Below, piece after piece: positions 43,125 through 52,567 of a DNA stretch of 64,000 nt (positions are counted from its first letter, which is position 1; every line of letters starts with the position of its first letter). This DNA comes from Bradyrhizobium aeschynomenes (lineage in GTDB: Bacteria > Pseudomonadota > Alphaproteobacteria > Rhizobiales > Xanthobacteraceae). A program made the position numbers and the translations under genes. The stretch lies in the NCBI RefSeq assembly GCF_013178945.1, contig NZ_JABFDM010000002.1:248001-312000 (forward strand), in the 5' to 3' direction. The notes below the pieces were generated by a model that saw nothing but the letters and a program-made list of their open reading frames with translations, did not search any database and had not been told where the DNA came from.

Positions 43125-44735
43125 TCACTCGCTCTTGTCGACGTTCCAGAACACCGGCACCGCCTGCCCCTCCAGCACGCCGCTGATCGACTTGCGCCAG
43201 GCGCTCGGCATGAACCATTGGCCGAGCGGCACGTAGATCACCTGCTCGTAGACCTCCTGCTGAATCTCGGCGGCAATCCGCTTTCGATCCTCGGGCTTGG
43301 TGGCCTTGGCGAAGGCATCGCGGAGCTCCTCCATCTTCGGATCGTCGGGCCAGCCGAACGGGCTCTTCTGGCCACGCGCGCCGACGAAGGTGCTGCCAAT
43401 CGGGTTGCCGGAATCGGCGATCACCGAGTTGGTGAAGAACATGTTCCAGCCGCCCTCCTTCGGCGGCTTCTGGCTGGCGCGCCGGGTCACCACGGTCTGC
43501 CAGTCGGTCGTCTGCAGATCGACTTTGAATCCCGCCGCGCGCAGCAGCTGCGCGGCGATCACCGGCTGCGCCTTCAGGGTGATGGCGTCGCCCGGGGCGA
43601 GAATCACCACCGGCGTGCCGTCATAGCCGGCCTCGCCGAGCAGCTTCTTGGCCTGCTCCATGCCGTTGCCCTTGACCAGCGTCTCCGAGCCGACGTCCGC
43701 TTCCAGCGGGGTACCGCAGCCGAAAACTGCGCCGCAGATCTTGTAGTACTTCGAATTGCCGACCAGCGCGTCGAGCACGTCCTTCTGGTTCAGCGCCAGG
43801 AACGCCGCCCGGCGGAGCTTCACATTGTCGAACGGCGGAAACAGGAAGTTCATCCGGCCCAGCGTCTGATAACCGAACTTGTTCAGCACGTTCATCTTGA
43901 TATCGGGATTGGCGGCGAGCAGCGGCTCGAGATCGAGCGGCGGAAACTCCATGAAATCGACATCGCCGGACTGCAGCGCATTCACCGCTGTCTGGGCATC
44001 CGGCATCGCGATCCATTCGACGCGGTCGACCTTCACGACCTTGCCGCCGGCGGTCCAGCTCGGCGGCTCCTTGCGCGGCACGTAGTCGGTGTTCTTCTCG
44101 TAGACCGCCTTCACGCCGGGCTGAAACTCGGCCTTGACGAACTTGAACGGGCCGGAGCCGATCTGCTCGGAGATCTGCTGGTTCGCCGGCGTCTCGGCCA
44201 GACGCTTGGGCATCATGAACGGCACGTAGGACGACGGCTTGCCGATCGAGTCGAGCACCAGGCCGTACGCCTCCTTCAGCTTGAGCGTGATGGTCTTGGC
44301 ATCCGTCGCCTCGAGCGAAGCTGTCGCCTCCATCAGCTTCTGGCCCATGCTGTCGTTGCGGCTCCAGCGCTTCAGCGAGGCCACGCAGTCCTCGGCGGTG
44401 ACATCAGCACCGTCGTGCCATTTCAGGCCGTCGCGCAGGGTAAAGGTGTAGGTCAGCTTGTCGTCCGACACCTTCCAATCCGCCATCTGCGGCTGGACCT
44501 GGAAGTTGGCGTCGGTTCCGAGCAGGGTGTCGTACACCATGTAGCCATGGTCGCGGGTGATGTAGGCCGGCGTGAACACCGGGTCGATCACGCGGAGATC
44601 AGAGTGCATCACCGCCGTGATCGTCTTCTTGCCGGCAGCGAAGGCTTTGGTCGTCACTCCCGCCGAAACGGCAAGGGCCGCAGCGACGAGACAGGACACG
44701 AGCGCGGATGACGTCCGGCGCGAAGGATGTGGCAT
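43125..44735 (-). CDS. peptide ABC transporter substrate-binding protein (family 5), paralogue 1
   Basis: 536 residues from ATG 44735 with AGAGAG before it. Sec signal ending near KAFA-AG. SBP family 5 (DppA/OppA-like) over the whole length: RDHGYMVYDTLL, LRDGLKWHDGADVTAEDCVASLKRW, YEKNTDYVPRKEP, FGYQTLGRMNFL, and a C-terminal IYVPLGQWFMPSAWR. Periplasmic receptor for peptides or similar compounds. It is the most divergent of three tandem copies; the ligand-pocket regions differ (for example GWNMFFTNSVIADSGNP versus GWNMFFTNWVGADVANP). It has no permease of its own next to it. Confidence 0.93.
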   Translation of the reverse strand: MPHPSRRTSSALVSCLVAAALAVSAGVTTKAFAAGKKTITAVMHSDLRVIDPVFTPAYITRDHGYMVYDTLLGTDANFQVQPQMADWKVSDDKLTYTFTLRDGLKWHDGADVTAEDCVASLKRWSRNDSMGQKLMEATASLEATDAKTITLKLKEAYGLVLDSIGKPSSYVPFMMPKRLAETPANQQISEQIGSGPFKFVKAEFQPGVKAVYEKNTDYVPRKEPPSWTAGGKVVKVDRVEWIAMPDAQTAVNALQSGDVDFMEFPPLDLEPLLAANPDIKMNVLNKFGYQTLGRMNFLFPPFDNVKLRRAAFLALNQKDVLDALVGNSKYYKICGAVFGCGTPLEADVGSETLVKGNGMEQAKKLLGEAGYDGTPVVILAPGDAITLKAQPVIAAQLLRAAGFKVDLQTTDWQTVVTRRASQKPPKEGGWNMFFTNSVIADSGNPIGSTFVGARGQKSPFGWPDDPKMEELRDAFAKATKPEDRKRIAAEIQQEVYEQVIYVPLGQWFMPSAWRKSISGVLEGQAVPVFWNVDKSE

Positions 44736-45255
44736 GCGATCTCTCTTGACGTGAGCTTTCATCAGGCGGCCCTGACACCGACCAAGGCGCGGCGAGCGCT
44801 TGCATCGCGTCCACAGACGCTTAGGCAACGCCCGCAGAGACTTGCAGCAGTTCCACCGGTCGTCAATTGTCTTGGCCGCATGGGCGCCCGGCGAGGCCGG
44901 CAAGCGCTGGCAGTGAGCCGATAGCGTCCCGCCAGCTGGAACTCGGCAGCGACTGCTCCGTTGAGAGCGTGACCAGGAGCATGACGATGCCGATCGAAAC
45001 CACCGAGCCGCAGGGCAATCGCCGCCCTGCCGCACCGATACCCACCAGCAACAAGCCGTCGCGGGATCAACTCACGCCGCCGCTGATGGTGGATGGGTTG
45101 GAAGCCGTTCGTGACACGCACTGCTGAGCGCCGTTTGCTCCAGCCATTGACGGCGAAGAGCTCGGACGCAAACGGCTCGCAAGAACAGCGCGGCGGGTCC
45201 CCCTCGCCGCGCTGTGCATTCGACTACCCGGTCGTGATCGCCACCGGCCGGCGAC
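44736..45255. other. upstream region of binding-protein paralogue 1
   Basis: 520 bp containing the promoter at 44838-44866. The frames here lack family similarity. Confidence 0.45.
44838..44866 (-). promoter_or_regulatory. conserved promoter of binding-protein paralogue 1
   Basis: On the minus strand TTGACG (44866-44861), 17 bp, then AAGTCT (44843-44838), about 100 bp before the start. The same arrangement precedes all three paralogues. Confidence 0.6.
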
Positions 45256-46869
45256 TTAGTCCTTCTTCTCGATGTTCCAGAAGATCGGCGTGGCCGGGCC
45301 GTCGAGCACGCCGGTCAACGTCTTGCGCCACACGCTCGGCTGCAGATATTGGCCGAGCGGCACATAGATCACGCGCTCGTAGTTCAGCTTCTGGATCTCG
45401 GTCGCGATCTTCTTCTGCTCCTCGGGCGACGATGCGCGCGCATAGGCGTCGCGCAGCTTCTCGATGTCGGCATCCTCGGCCCAGCCGAACCAGCCGCCCT
45501 TGGTGCCACGGCCGCCCACCGACACGTTCGCCACGGGATTGGCGACGTCGGCGCCGACCCAGTTGGTGAAGAACATGTTCCAGCCGCCCTCCTTGACGGG
45601 CTTCTGGCTGGCGCGCCGCGTCACCACGGTCTGCCAGTCGGTCGCCTGCAGGTCGACCTTGAAGCCGGCCTCGCGCAAGAGCTGGGCGGCCACGACGGGC
45701 TGCGCCTTGAGCGCGATCACGTCGCCGGGCGCCATGATCGCGATCGGCGTGCCGTCATAGCCGGATTCGGCGAGCGCCTTCTTCGCTTCGGCCATGCCGT
45801 TGCCCTTGATCAGGGTCTCGGCACCGACGTCGGTCTCCAGCGGCGTGCCGCACACGAACACCGCGCCGCAGATCTTCTGGTACTTCGGATTGCCGACGAG
45901 CGCGTCGAGCACGTCCTTCTGGTTCAGCGCGAGGAACGCCGCGCGGCGCACCTTCACGTTGTCGAACGGCGGATTCAGGAAATTCATGCGGCCGAGCGTC
46001 TGATAGCCGAACTTGTTGAGCACCTCGGTCTTGAGCTCGGGGTTGGCCTCCAGCACCGAGAGCAGCTCGTAGGGCGGCGCCTCCATGAAGTCGATGTCGC
46101 CGGACTGCAACGCGTTCGCTGCGGTCTGGGCGTCGGGCATCGTGATCCACTCGACGCGATCGACCTTCACCACCTTGCCGCCCGCCGTCCAGCTCGCGGG
46201 CTCCTTGCGGGGGACGTAGTCGGTGTTCTTCTCGTAGACCGCCTTCACGCCCGGCTGGAACTCCGCCTTGACGAATTTGAACGGACCCGAGCCGATCTGC
46301 TCCGCGATCTGCTGGCCCTGCGGCGTCTCGGCCAGACGCTTGGGCATCATGAACGGCACGTAGGAGGATGGCTTGCCGATCGATTCCAGCACGAGCCCAT
46401 AGGGCTCCTTCAGCTTGAGAACGATGGTCTTGGCGTCCGGCGCCTCGAGGCTCGCCGTGAAGTCCATCAGCTTCTGGCCCATGCCGTCATTGCGGCCCCA
46501 GCGCTTCAGCGAGGCGACGCAGTCCTCGGCCGTCACTGGTGCGCCGTCATGCCACTTCAGGCCGTCGCGCAGGGTGAAGGTGTAGGTCAGTCTGTCGTCC
46601 GACACCTTCCAGTCCGCCATCTGCGGCTGGATCTTGAAATTGGAATCGGTGGCGACCAGCGTGTCGTAGACCATGTAGCCGTGGTCGCGGGTGATGTAGG
46701 CCGTGGTGAAGCCGGGATCGATGACACGCAGATCCGAATGCATCACTGCGGCGATGGTCTTCTTGCCGGCGGCAAGTCCTTCGGGCGCGAGCCCCGGCGC
46801 TAACAGGACGGCGGACGCAACAAGCCATGACGCGAGCGCGGAACGGGCCCGACGCGAATGAGGTGACAT
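45256..46869 (-). CDS. peptide ABC transporter substrate-binding protein (family 5), paralogue 2
   Basis: 537 residues from ATG 46869, preceded by the same GTCAAGAGAGATCGC as paralogue 1. Signal peptide ending near EGLA-AG. The same SBP_5 layout as its neighbours and very close to paralogue 3 (for example NFLNPPFDNVKVRRAAFLAL is shared). The pocket segment MEAPPYELLSVLEANPELK differs from both others. It is likely to deliver ligands to the permeases encoded at 50710-54314. Confidence 0.93.
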   Translation of the reverse strand: MSPHSRRARSALASWLVASAVLLAPGLAPEGLAAGKKTIAAVMHSDLRVIDPGFTTAYITRDHGYMVYDTLVATDSNFKIQPQMADWKVSDDRLTYTFTLRDGLKWHDGAPVTAEDCVASLKRWGRNDGMGQKLMDFTASLEAPDAKTIVLKLKEPYGLVLESIGKPSSYVPFMMPKRLAETPQGQQIAEQIGSGPFKFVKAEFQPGVKAVYEKNTDYVPRKEPASWTAGGKVVKVDRVEWITMPDAQTAANALQSGDIDFMEAPPYELLSVLEANPELKTEVLNKFGYQTLGRMNFLNPPFDNVKVRRAAFLALNQKDVLDALVGNPKYQKICGAVFVCGTPLETDVGAETLIKGNGMAEAKKALAESGYDGTPIAIMAPGDVIALKAQPVVAAQLLREAGFKVDLQATDWQTVVTRRASQKPVKEGGWNMFFTNWVGADVANPVANVSVGGRGTKGGWFGWAEDADIEKLRDAYARASSPEEQKKIATEIQKLNYERVIYVPLGQYLQPSVWRKTLTGVLDGPATPIFWNIEKKD

Positions 46870-47280
46870 GCGATCTCTCTTGACGTGACGGGGTGAACGA
46901 CGGCCTCGACGTGGTCGAGACACGGCGACCGCTGGGCGTCGCACCATCATTTCCACGGGTCTGCGCCCAGCGTTCATTCCGCGCGCGAAGAGTTGCAACA
47001 GTTCTCGCGCCCGTCAATCGGCTTTGCTGCCGCCCGCGCAGCAGCCGTGCATCCGGTTACCAGCTTCGCTCCCGCAAGGTGAGCGAAGGCGCAGAGTTGC
47101 TATTTCTACGGGCGAGATCAGAAGGACGCAGCACCCGCCGTCCTGCCGCGCGGAATATGCCGATCGACGGCGGGCGCGCTGCCGCCCTGCGTCACGGTTA
47201 CTTCGTCCACCTGGACGATCGCATAGAAAATGCGGCGGAGTTGCCTCCGCCGCATGGTCGTTTGCAGGATCGTGAGCGAC
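46870..47280. other. upstream region of binding-protein paralogue 2
   Basis: 411 bp holding the promoter at 46987-47015. Its first part resembles the upstream region of paralogue 1. No gene is seen. Confidence 0.45.
46987..47015 (-). promoter_or_regulatory. conserved promoter of binding-protein paralogue 2
   Basis: On the minus strand TTGACG (47015-47010), 17 bp, AACTCT (46992-46987), 118 bp before the start. Confidence 0.6.
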
Positions 47281-48894
47281 CTACTCGCTCTTATCGACAT
47301 TCCAGAAAACCGGGGTGGCCGGGCCGTCGAGCACGCCGCTCAGCGATTTGCGCCAACCGCTGGCGTTGAGGTACTGGCCGAGCGGAATGTAGATCACCTT
47401 CTCGTAGTTCTGCTTCTGGATCTCGGCGGCAATCTTCTTCTGCTCCTCCGGAGACGACGAGCGCGCATAGGCATCGCGCAGCTTCTCGATCTCGGCATCT
47501 TCGGCCCAGCCGAACCAGCCGCCCTTGGTGCCACGGCCGCCCACCGACACGTTCGCCACGGGATTGGCGACGTCGGCGCCGACCCAGTTGGTGAAGAACA
47601 TGTTCCAGCCGCCCTCCTTGACGGGCTTCTGGCTGGCGCGGCGGGTGACCACCGTCTGCCAATCCGTTGCCTGCAGGTCGACCTTGAAGCCGGCCTCGCG
47701 CAGCAGTTGCGCCGCCACGACGGGCTGGGCCTTCAGGGTGGTCACGTCGCCCGGGGCCATGATTGCGATCGGCGTGCCGTCATAGCCGGATTCGGCGAGC
47801 GCCTTCTTGGCCGCCGCCATGCCGTTGCCCTTGATCAGGGTCTCGGCACCGACGTCGGTCTCCAGCGGCGTGCCGCACACGAACACCGCGCCGCAGATCT
47901 TCTGGTACTTCGGATTGCCGACGAGCGCGTCGAGCACGTCCTTCTGGTTCAGCGCGAGGAACGCCGCGCGGCGCACCTTCACGTTGTCGAACGGCGGATT
48001 CAGGAAGTTCATGCGGCCCAGGGTCTGGTAGCCGAACTTGTTGAGCACGTCGATCTTGAGCTCGGGGTTCGCCTCCACCACCGGCAACATGTCGTAGGGC
48101 AGGTTCTCCATGAAGTCGATGTCGCCGGACTGCAGCGCGTTCACCGCGGTCTGAGCATCCGGCATCGTGATCCACTCGACGCGGTCGACCTTCACCACCT
48201 TGCCGCCGGAGGTCCAGCTCGCCGGCTCCTTGCGCGGCACGTAGTCGGTGTTCTTCTCATACACCGCCTTCACGCCCGGCTGGAATTCCGCCTTGACGAA
48301 TTTGAACGGACCCGAGCCGATCTGCTCCGCGATCTGCTGGCCCTGCGGCGTCTCGGCGAGACGCTTCGGCATCATGAAGGGCACCAGCGACGACGGCTTG
48401 GCAATCGACTCAAGGACGAGCCCATAGGGCTCCTTCAACTTGAGAACGATGGTCTTGGCGTCCGGCGCTTCGAGGCTCGCCGTGAAGTCCATCAGCTTCT
48501 GGCCCATGCCGTCATTGCGGCCCCAGCGCTTCAGCGAGGCCACGCAGTCCTCGGCCGTCACCGGCGCGCCGTCATGCCATTTCAGGCCGTCGCGCAGGGT
48601 GAAGGTGTAGGTCAGCTTGTCGTCCGACACCTTCCAGTCCGCCATCTGCGGCTGGACCTTGAAATTCGAATCGGTCGCAAGCAGCGTATCGTAAACCATG
48701 TAGCCATGATCACGGGTGATGTAGGCGGTGGTGAAGCCGGGGTCGATCACGCGCAGATCAGAATGCATCACCGCCGTGATCGTCTTCTTGCCGGCAGCGA
48801 TGGCCTGGGTGCTCAGCGCCGTCGAGAGCGAAAGCATGGAAACGGCGAGGCTCGCAGCGAGCGTCAGACGTTTCCAGCGCGGGATGTGGAACAT
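47281..48894 (-). CDS. peptide ABC transporter substrate-binding protein (family 5), paralogue 3
   Basis: 537 residues from ATG 48894 with GGAGACTT before it. Signal peptide ending near AIA-AG; it differs from those of paralogues 1 and 2, while the mature sequence is nearly that of paralogue 2. Long DNA stretches match paralogue 2 almost base for base (for example 47830-48000 with 45800-45970), suggesting recent duplication or gene conversion. It is closest to, and divergent from, the M20 peptidase and permease genes, so it may be the ancestral receptor of this transporter. Confidence 0.94.
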   Translation of the reverse strand: MFHIPRWKRLTLAASLAVSMLSLSTALSTQAIAAGKKTITAVMHSDLRVIDPGFTTAYITRDHGYMVYDTLLATDSNFKVQPQMADWKVSDDKLTYTFTLRDGLKWHDGAPVTAEDCVASLKRWGRNDGMGQKLMDFTASLEAPDAKTIVLKLKEPYGLVLESIAKPSSLVPFMMPKRLAETPQGQQIAEQIGSGPFKFVKAEFQPGVKAVYEKNTDYVPRKEPASWTSGGKVVKVDRVEWITMPDAQTAVNALQSGDIDFMENLPYDMLPVVEANPELKIDVLNKFGYQTLGRMNFLNPPFDNVKVRRAAFLALNQKDVLDALVGNPKYQKICGAVFVCGTPLETDVGAETLIKGNGMAAAKKALAESGYDGTPIAIMAPGDVTTLKAQPVVAAQLLREAGFKVDLQATDWQTVVTRRASQKPVKEGGWNMFFTNWVGADVANPVANVSVGGRGTKGGWFGWAEDAEIEKLRDAYARSSSPEEQKKIAAEIQKQNYEKVIYIPLGQYLNASGWRKSLSGVLDGPATPVFWNVDKSE

Positions 48895-48939
48895 TACGAA
48901 GTCTCCTGGAGGATGGTTTGACCTGAAACTGATCAGATT

Positions 48940-48977
48940 CAGATCATTCGTTGTGCGTGCAGATCATTCCTTGTGCG
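48940..48977. repeat. 18-bp direct repeat in leader of paralogue 3
   Basis: CAGATCATTCGTTGTGCG (48940-48957) and CAGATCATTCCTTGTGCG (48960-48977), one mismatch, 20-bp period. It lies between the promoter (49008-49036) and the start of paralogue 3, and is not seen before paralogues 1 and 2. Confidence 0.75.
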
Positions 48978-49007
48978 AACTAACACGCTGTAAGTCGTGA
49001 GCTTTCG

Positions 49008-49036
49008 ACACTTGCAGAGGTCGTCTGTCGCGTCAA
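49008..49036 (-). promoter_or_regulatory. conserved promoter of binding-protein paralogue 3
   Basis: On the minus strand TTGACG (49036-49031), 17 bp, AAGTGT (49013-49008), 114 bp before the start. Confidence 0.6.
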
Positions 49037-49161
49037 TCCGCATTCAGCGCATGCCCGCTGCAGCTGACAATGCCGTTAACGCTCGTACAGCTTTCGCTTT
49101 ACAAGTCGCCCGACTCCGTCTCGTGTGATGAGATTGCGACAACGCCGTGAAGAGAACTCAG

Positions 49162-50292
49162 ATGAATCCAGCCCATCTTCCCTTTGATACCGAAGCCATG
49201 CTGCAGGGCTTGCGCGGCTGGGTGGAATGCGAGAGTCCGACCTGGGACACGGCCGCCGTCGAGCGGATGCTCGATCTCGCCGCACGGGACATGGCGATCC
49301 TGGGTGCGACGATCGAGCGCATCTCCGGGCAGCACGGTTTCGCCGGGTGCGTGCGCGCGCGCTTTCCGCATCCCCGGCAAGGCGAGCCGGGCATCCTCAT
49401 CGCCGGCCACATGGATACCGTTCATCCAGTCGGGACACTGGCCAAGCTGCCGTGGCGGCGTGACGGCAACCGATGTCATGGACCCGGCATCTGCGACATG
49501 AAGGGCGGCAACTACCTTTCGCTGGAGGCCATCCGGCAGCTGATCAAGGCGAGTGTCACGACGCCGCTGCCCGTCACCGTGCTATTCACGCCGGACGAGG
49601 AGGTCGGCACGCCCTCGACCCGAGACATCATCGAGGCCGAGGCGAAGCGCAACAAATACGTGCTGGTGCCCGAGCCGGGCCGCCCCGACAACGGCGTGGT
49701 CACCGGCCGCTATGCGATCGCACGCTTCAATCTCGAGGCCACCGGGCGTCCCAGCCACGCCGGCGCGCGGCTCGGCGCCGGCCGTTCCGCGATCCGGGAA
49801 ATGGCGCGGCAGATCGTGGCCATCGACGCCATGACGACGGAGGATTGCACCTTCTCGGTCGGGATCGTGCATGGCGGCCAATGGGTCAACTGCGTGGCGA
49901 CGACCTGCACCGGCGAGGCGCTGAGCATGGCGAAGCGGCAGGCCGATCTCGACCGCGGCGTCGAGCGCATGCTGGCGCTGTCCGGCACCACCGACGACGT
50001 CGCCTTCAAGGTGACGCGCGGCGTGACGCGACCGGTCTGGGAGCCGGATTCCGGAACCATGGCGCTCTACGACAAGGCGCGCGGCATCGCCGAGCAGCTG
50101 GGCATGTCCCTGCCCCACGGCTCGGCAGGCGGCGGCTCCGACGGCAATTTCACCGGCGCGCTGGGCATTCCGACCCTCGATGGATTGGGCGTCCGCGGCG
50201 CCGACATGCACACTTTGAACGAATACATCGAGATCGACAGTCTCGCCGAGCGCGGCCGCCTGATGGCCGGCCTGCTCGCAACGCTGGCGTAG
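49162..50292 (+). CDS. M20 metallopeptidase (glutamate carboxypeptidase CPG2-like)
   Basis: 376 residues from ATG 49162 (a GTG lies 15 bp upstream). No signal peptide, so it is cytoplasmic. Di-zinc ligands are all visible: GHMDTVHP, GPGICDMKGG, the catalytic DEEVGTP, EPGRPD, and a C-terminal MHTLNEYIE. A dimerisation lid lies between them (FNLEATGRPSHAG). CPG2-type enzymes remove C-terminal glutamate or other residues from N-acylated or peptide substrates. It stands between the third binding protein and the permeases, consistent with acting on imported peptides. Confidence 0.92.
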   Translation: MNPAHLPFDTEAMLQGLRGWVECESPTWDTAAVERMLDLAARDMAILGATIERISGQHGFAGCVRARFPHPRQGEPGILIAGHMDTVHPVGTLAKLPWRRDGNRCHGPGICDMKGGNYLSLEAIRQLIKASVTTPLPVTVLFTPDEEVGTPSTRDIIEAEAKRNKYVLVPEPGRPDNGVVTGRYAIARFNLEATGRPSHAGARLGAGRSAIREMARQIVAIDAMTTEDCTFSVGIVHGGQWVNCVATTCTGEALSMAKRQADLDRGVERMLALSGTTDDVAFKVTRGVTRPVWEPDSGTMALYDKARGIAEQLGMSLPHGSAGGGSDGNFTGALGIPTLDGLGVRGADMHTLNEYIEIDSLAERGRLMAGLLATLA

Positions 50293-50320
50293 AGTAGAAT
50301 CGCCCTGGGGGCAGGATCTC

Positions 50321-50402
50321 GTAACCTGCATGAGCGCAGCGACATACGGGGTCATCACCGCTGTGCGCGAGCCCCCCGGGTCGCTTCGCTCTCCGGGGCT
50401 AC
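50321..50402. repeat. degenerate family A repeat
   Basis: GTAACCTGCATGAGCGCAGCGACATACGGGGT...CCCCCGGGTCGCTTCGCTCTCCGGGGCTAC. It splits the peptidase from the permease genes. Confidence 0.65.
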
Positions 50403-50709
50403 GCACCGCCTGCTGCGCAGCAGCACGGTTTCATTTTCCGGGACCAACAGAGCAAGTGGACAATCGCTCCGCAGCGCGCGCATGATGGCATGCGGCTTGC
50501 AAAGTTCTTGCGCGAAAGTTCGCCGCAAAGGGGCGCGACATTGTTCGCAAATGCGATGGTTCGCGCGGCCGACGACGATCGTGTCATCCGTGTGCACGAG
50601 CAGACGAGCGAACACCGGAGATCTTGAAAGCGATGACCATCGGTGACATGCACAATCACTCGCGACATCAGGCACGACACTCCCGCACCATGACAACGGT
50701 TCTTTCAAG
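50403..50709. other. 307-bp gap before dppB-like gene
   Basis: A minus-strand frame (50355-50708, opening with TTG) contains HTDDTIVVGRANHR and RSDCPLALLVP, loosely like the end of a universal stress protein. Codon use is mixed, no ribosome-binding site is seen and the frame runs into the repeat. It could be a decayed gene; it is not called as one. Confidence 0.3.
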
Positions 50710-51651
50710 ATGATCGGTTATCTGCTCCGCCGCATTCTCGCTGCCATCCCGGTGATGGGCGTGGTGGCGCTGTTCGTCTTCCTGCTGCTGCGGCTGACGC
50801 CAGGCGATCCCGCCGCGATTCTCGCCGGCGACAACGCCACGCCCGAGCAGCTCGAGCGCATCCGCACCACGCTCGGCTTGAACGAGCCGCTCTATATCCA
50901 GTTCTTCACATGGATCAATCAGCTCCTGCACGGCGATCTCGGCGTGTCATTGATCTCGAAGGTGCCGGTGCTGCAGATGATCGGGCAGCGCATCGAGCCG
51001 TCGATCTCGGTGGCGCTGTCGACCATCATCCTGTCGATCCTCGTCGCCGTGCCGCTCGGCGTCATCGCCGCGTGGAAGCACGGCACCTGGATCGACCGCT
51101 TCGTGATGGCGCTGTCGGTGCTCGGCTTCTCGGTGCCCGTGTTCGTGATCGGCTACATCCTGATCCAGGTGTTTGCCATCAACCTGCGCTGGGTTCCGGT
51201 GCAGGGCTTCAAGAGTCTCAGCGTCGGCTTCGGACCGTTCTTCGAACGCATCATCCTGCCGACCTGCGCGCTGTCCTTCATCTACGTCGCGCTGATCGCG
51301 CGCATGACTCGTGCCGCTATGCTCGACGTGCTCGGCGAGGATTTCGTGCGCACCGCGCGCGCCAAGGGTGTCAGCGAGATCGCGGTGCTGCTGCGCCATG
51401 CGCTGCGCAACGCCGCGGTCCCGGTGATCACCGTGATCGGCTCGGGCTTCGCGCTGCTGATCTCCGGAGTCGTCGTCACCGAGAGCGTGTTCAACCTGCC
51501 CGGCATCGGGCGTCTCACGGTCGATGCCGTGCTGGCGCGCGACTATCCGGTCATCCAGGGCATGATCCTGCTGACCTCCTTCATCTATCTCGCGGTCAAT
51601 CTGCTGATCGACCTCGCCTACACGCTTCTCGATCCCCGCATCCGCTACTGA
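50710..51651 (+). CDS. peptide ABC transporter permease, DppB type
   Basis: 313 residues with six membrane helices. N-terminal MIGYLLRRILAAIPVMGVV and RLTPGDPA are typical of DppB/OppB. The EAA-type coupling loop is EDFVRTARAKGVSEIAVLLR (about 216-235), and the C-terminus ends TLLDPRIRY. Forms the channel with the DppC-type protein encoded 13 bp downstream. Confidence 0.96.
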   Translation: MIGYLLRRILAAIPVMGVVALFVFLLLRLTPGDPAAILAGDNATPEQLERIRTTLGLNEPLYIQFFTWINQLLHGDLGVSLISKVPVLQMIGQRIEPSISVALSTIILSILVAVPLGVIAAWKHGTWIDRFVMALSVLGFSVPVFVIGYILIQVFAINLRWVPVQGFKSLSVGFGPFFERIILPTCALSFIYVALIARMTRAAMLDVLGEDFVRTARAKGVSEIAVLLRHALRNAAVPVITVIGSGFALLISGVVVTESVFNLPGIGRLTVDAVLARDYPVIQGMILLTSFIYLAVNLLIDLAYTLLDPRIRY

Positions 51652-51664
51652 GGCCTTAGCTCCG

Positions 51665-52555
51665 ATGGCAATCGTCACCACTCCTGAGCCGTCGATCCCG
51701 GTCACCACGCGACTGGGCCCTCGGTTCGGCTTCCTGACATCGACCCCGATCATCGCCGTCGCCACGGTGTGCCTGTCGCTGATCGTGATCCTCTCGATCC
51801 TGGCCCCGCTGCTGGCGCCGCATGATCCGGTGCTGCTGGCGCCGGCGCAGCGGCTCAAGCCGTCGAGCGCGCAATTCCTGCTCGGCACCGACGCCTATGG
51901 CCGCGACCTGTTGTCGCGCACCATCTATGGCGGCCGCATCTCGCTGCTGGTCGGCGTCGGCGCAGCGATCATCTCGATCGCGATCGGTCTTGTGATCGGC
52001 CTCGTCTCCGGCTTCTTCCGCTGGGTCGACGCCATCCTCATGCGGGTGATGGACGGCCTGATGGCGATCCCGAGCATCCTGCTCGCCATCGCCGTGGTCT
52101 CGCTCTCCGGCGCCAGCGTCGGCACCGTCATGATCGCGATCACCATCGTCGAGATCCCGCGCGTCGCACGCCTCGTCCGCTCGGTCGTGCTCACCGCACG
52201 CGAGGAGCCCTATGTCGAGGCCGCCATTTCCTTGGGCACATCGATGCCCAAGATCATGTGGCGGCATCTGATGCCGAACACGATCGCGCCGCTGATCGTC
52301 CAGGGCACCTACATCTGCGCTGCCGCGATCCTCACCGAGGCGATCCTGTCGTTCCTCGGCGCCGGCATCAGCCCGGAGACGCCGACCTGGGGCAACATCA
52401 TGGCCGAGGGCCGCTCCTACTTCCAGATCAAGCCCTCGCTGATCTTCTGGCCGGGCCTGTTGCTGTCGATCGCCATCCTGTCGATCAACCTGATCGGCGA
52501 CGCCGCCCGCGACGCGCTCGACCCGCGCATGAAGCAGCGCGAGGCCGGCAAGTGA
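51665..52555 (+). CDS. peptide ABC transporter permease, DppC type
   Basis: 296 residues with six helices. The segment LLGTDAYGRDLLSRTIYGGR (about 77-96) is the DppC/OppC hallmark. The EAA loop is EEPYVEAAISLGTSMPKIMW, and the C-terminus is GDAARDALDPRMK. It pairs with DppB. A family C repeat separates its stop from the ATPase gene. Confidence 0.96.
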   Translation: MAIVTTPEPSIPVTTRLGPRFGFLTSTPIIAVATVCLSLIVILSILAPLLAPHDPVLLAPAQRLKPSSAQFLLGTDAYGRDLLSRTIYGGRISLLVGVGAAIISIAIGLVIGLVSGFFRWVDAILMRVMDGLMAIPSILLAIAVVSLSGASVGTVMIAITIVEIPRVARLVRSVVLTAREEPYVEAAISLGTSMPKIMWRHLMPNTIAPLIVQGTYICAAAILTEAILSFLGAGISPETPTWGNIMAEGRSYFQIKPSLIFWPGLLLSIAILSINLIGDAARDALDPRMKQREAGK

Positions 52556-52567
52556 AATTGGTTTTTT

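Noticed and set aside
43218..48921. Three long plus-strand frames opposite the three binding-protein genes
   Set aside because: They repeat because the real genes are paralogues. They are antisense and carry no protein family signal.
50355..50708. Minus-strand frame with a loose universal-stress-protein resemblance
   Set aside because: It opens with TTG, lacks a ribosome-binding site, runs into a repeat and has mixed codon use. The resemblance is too short to call a gene or pseudogene.
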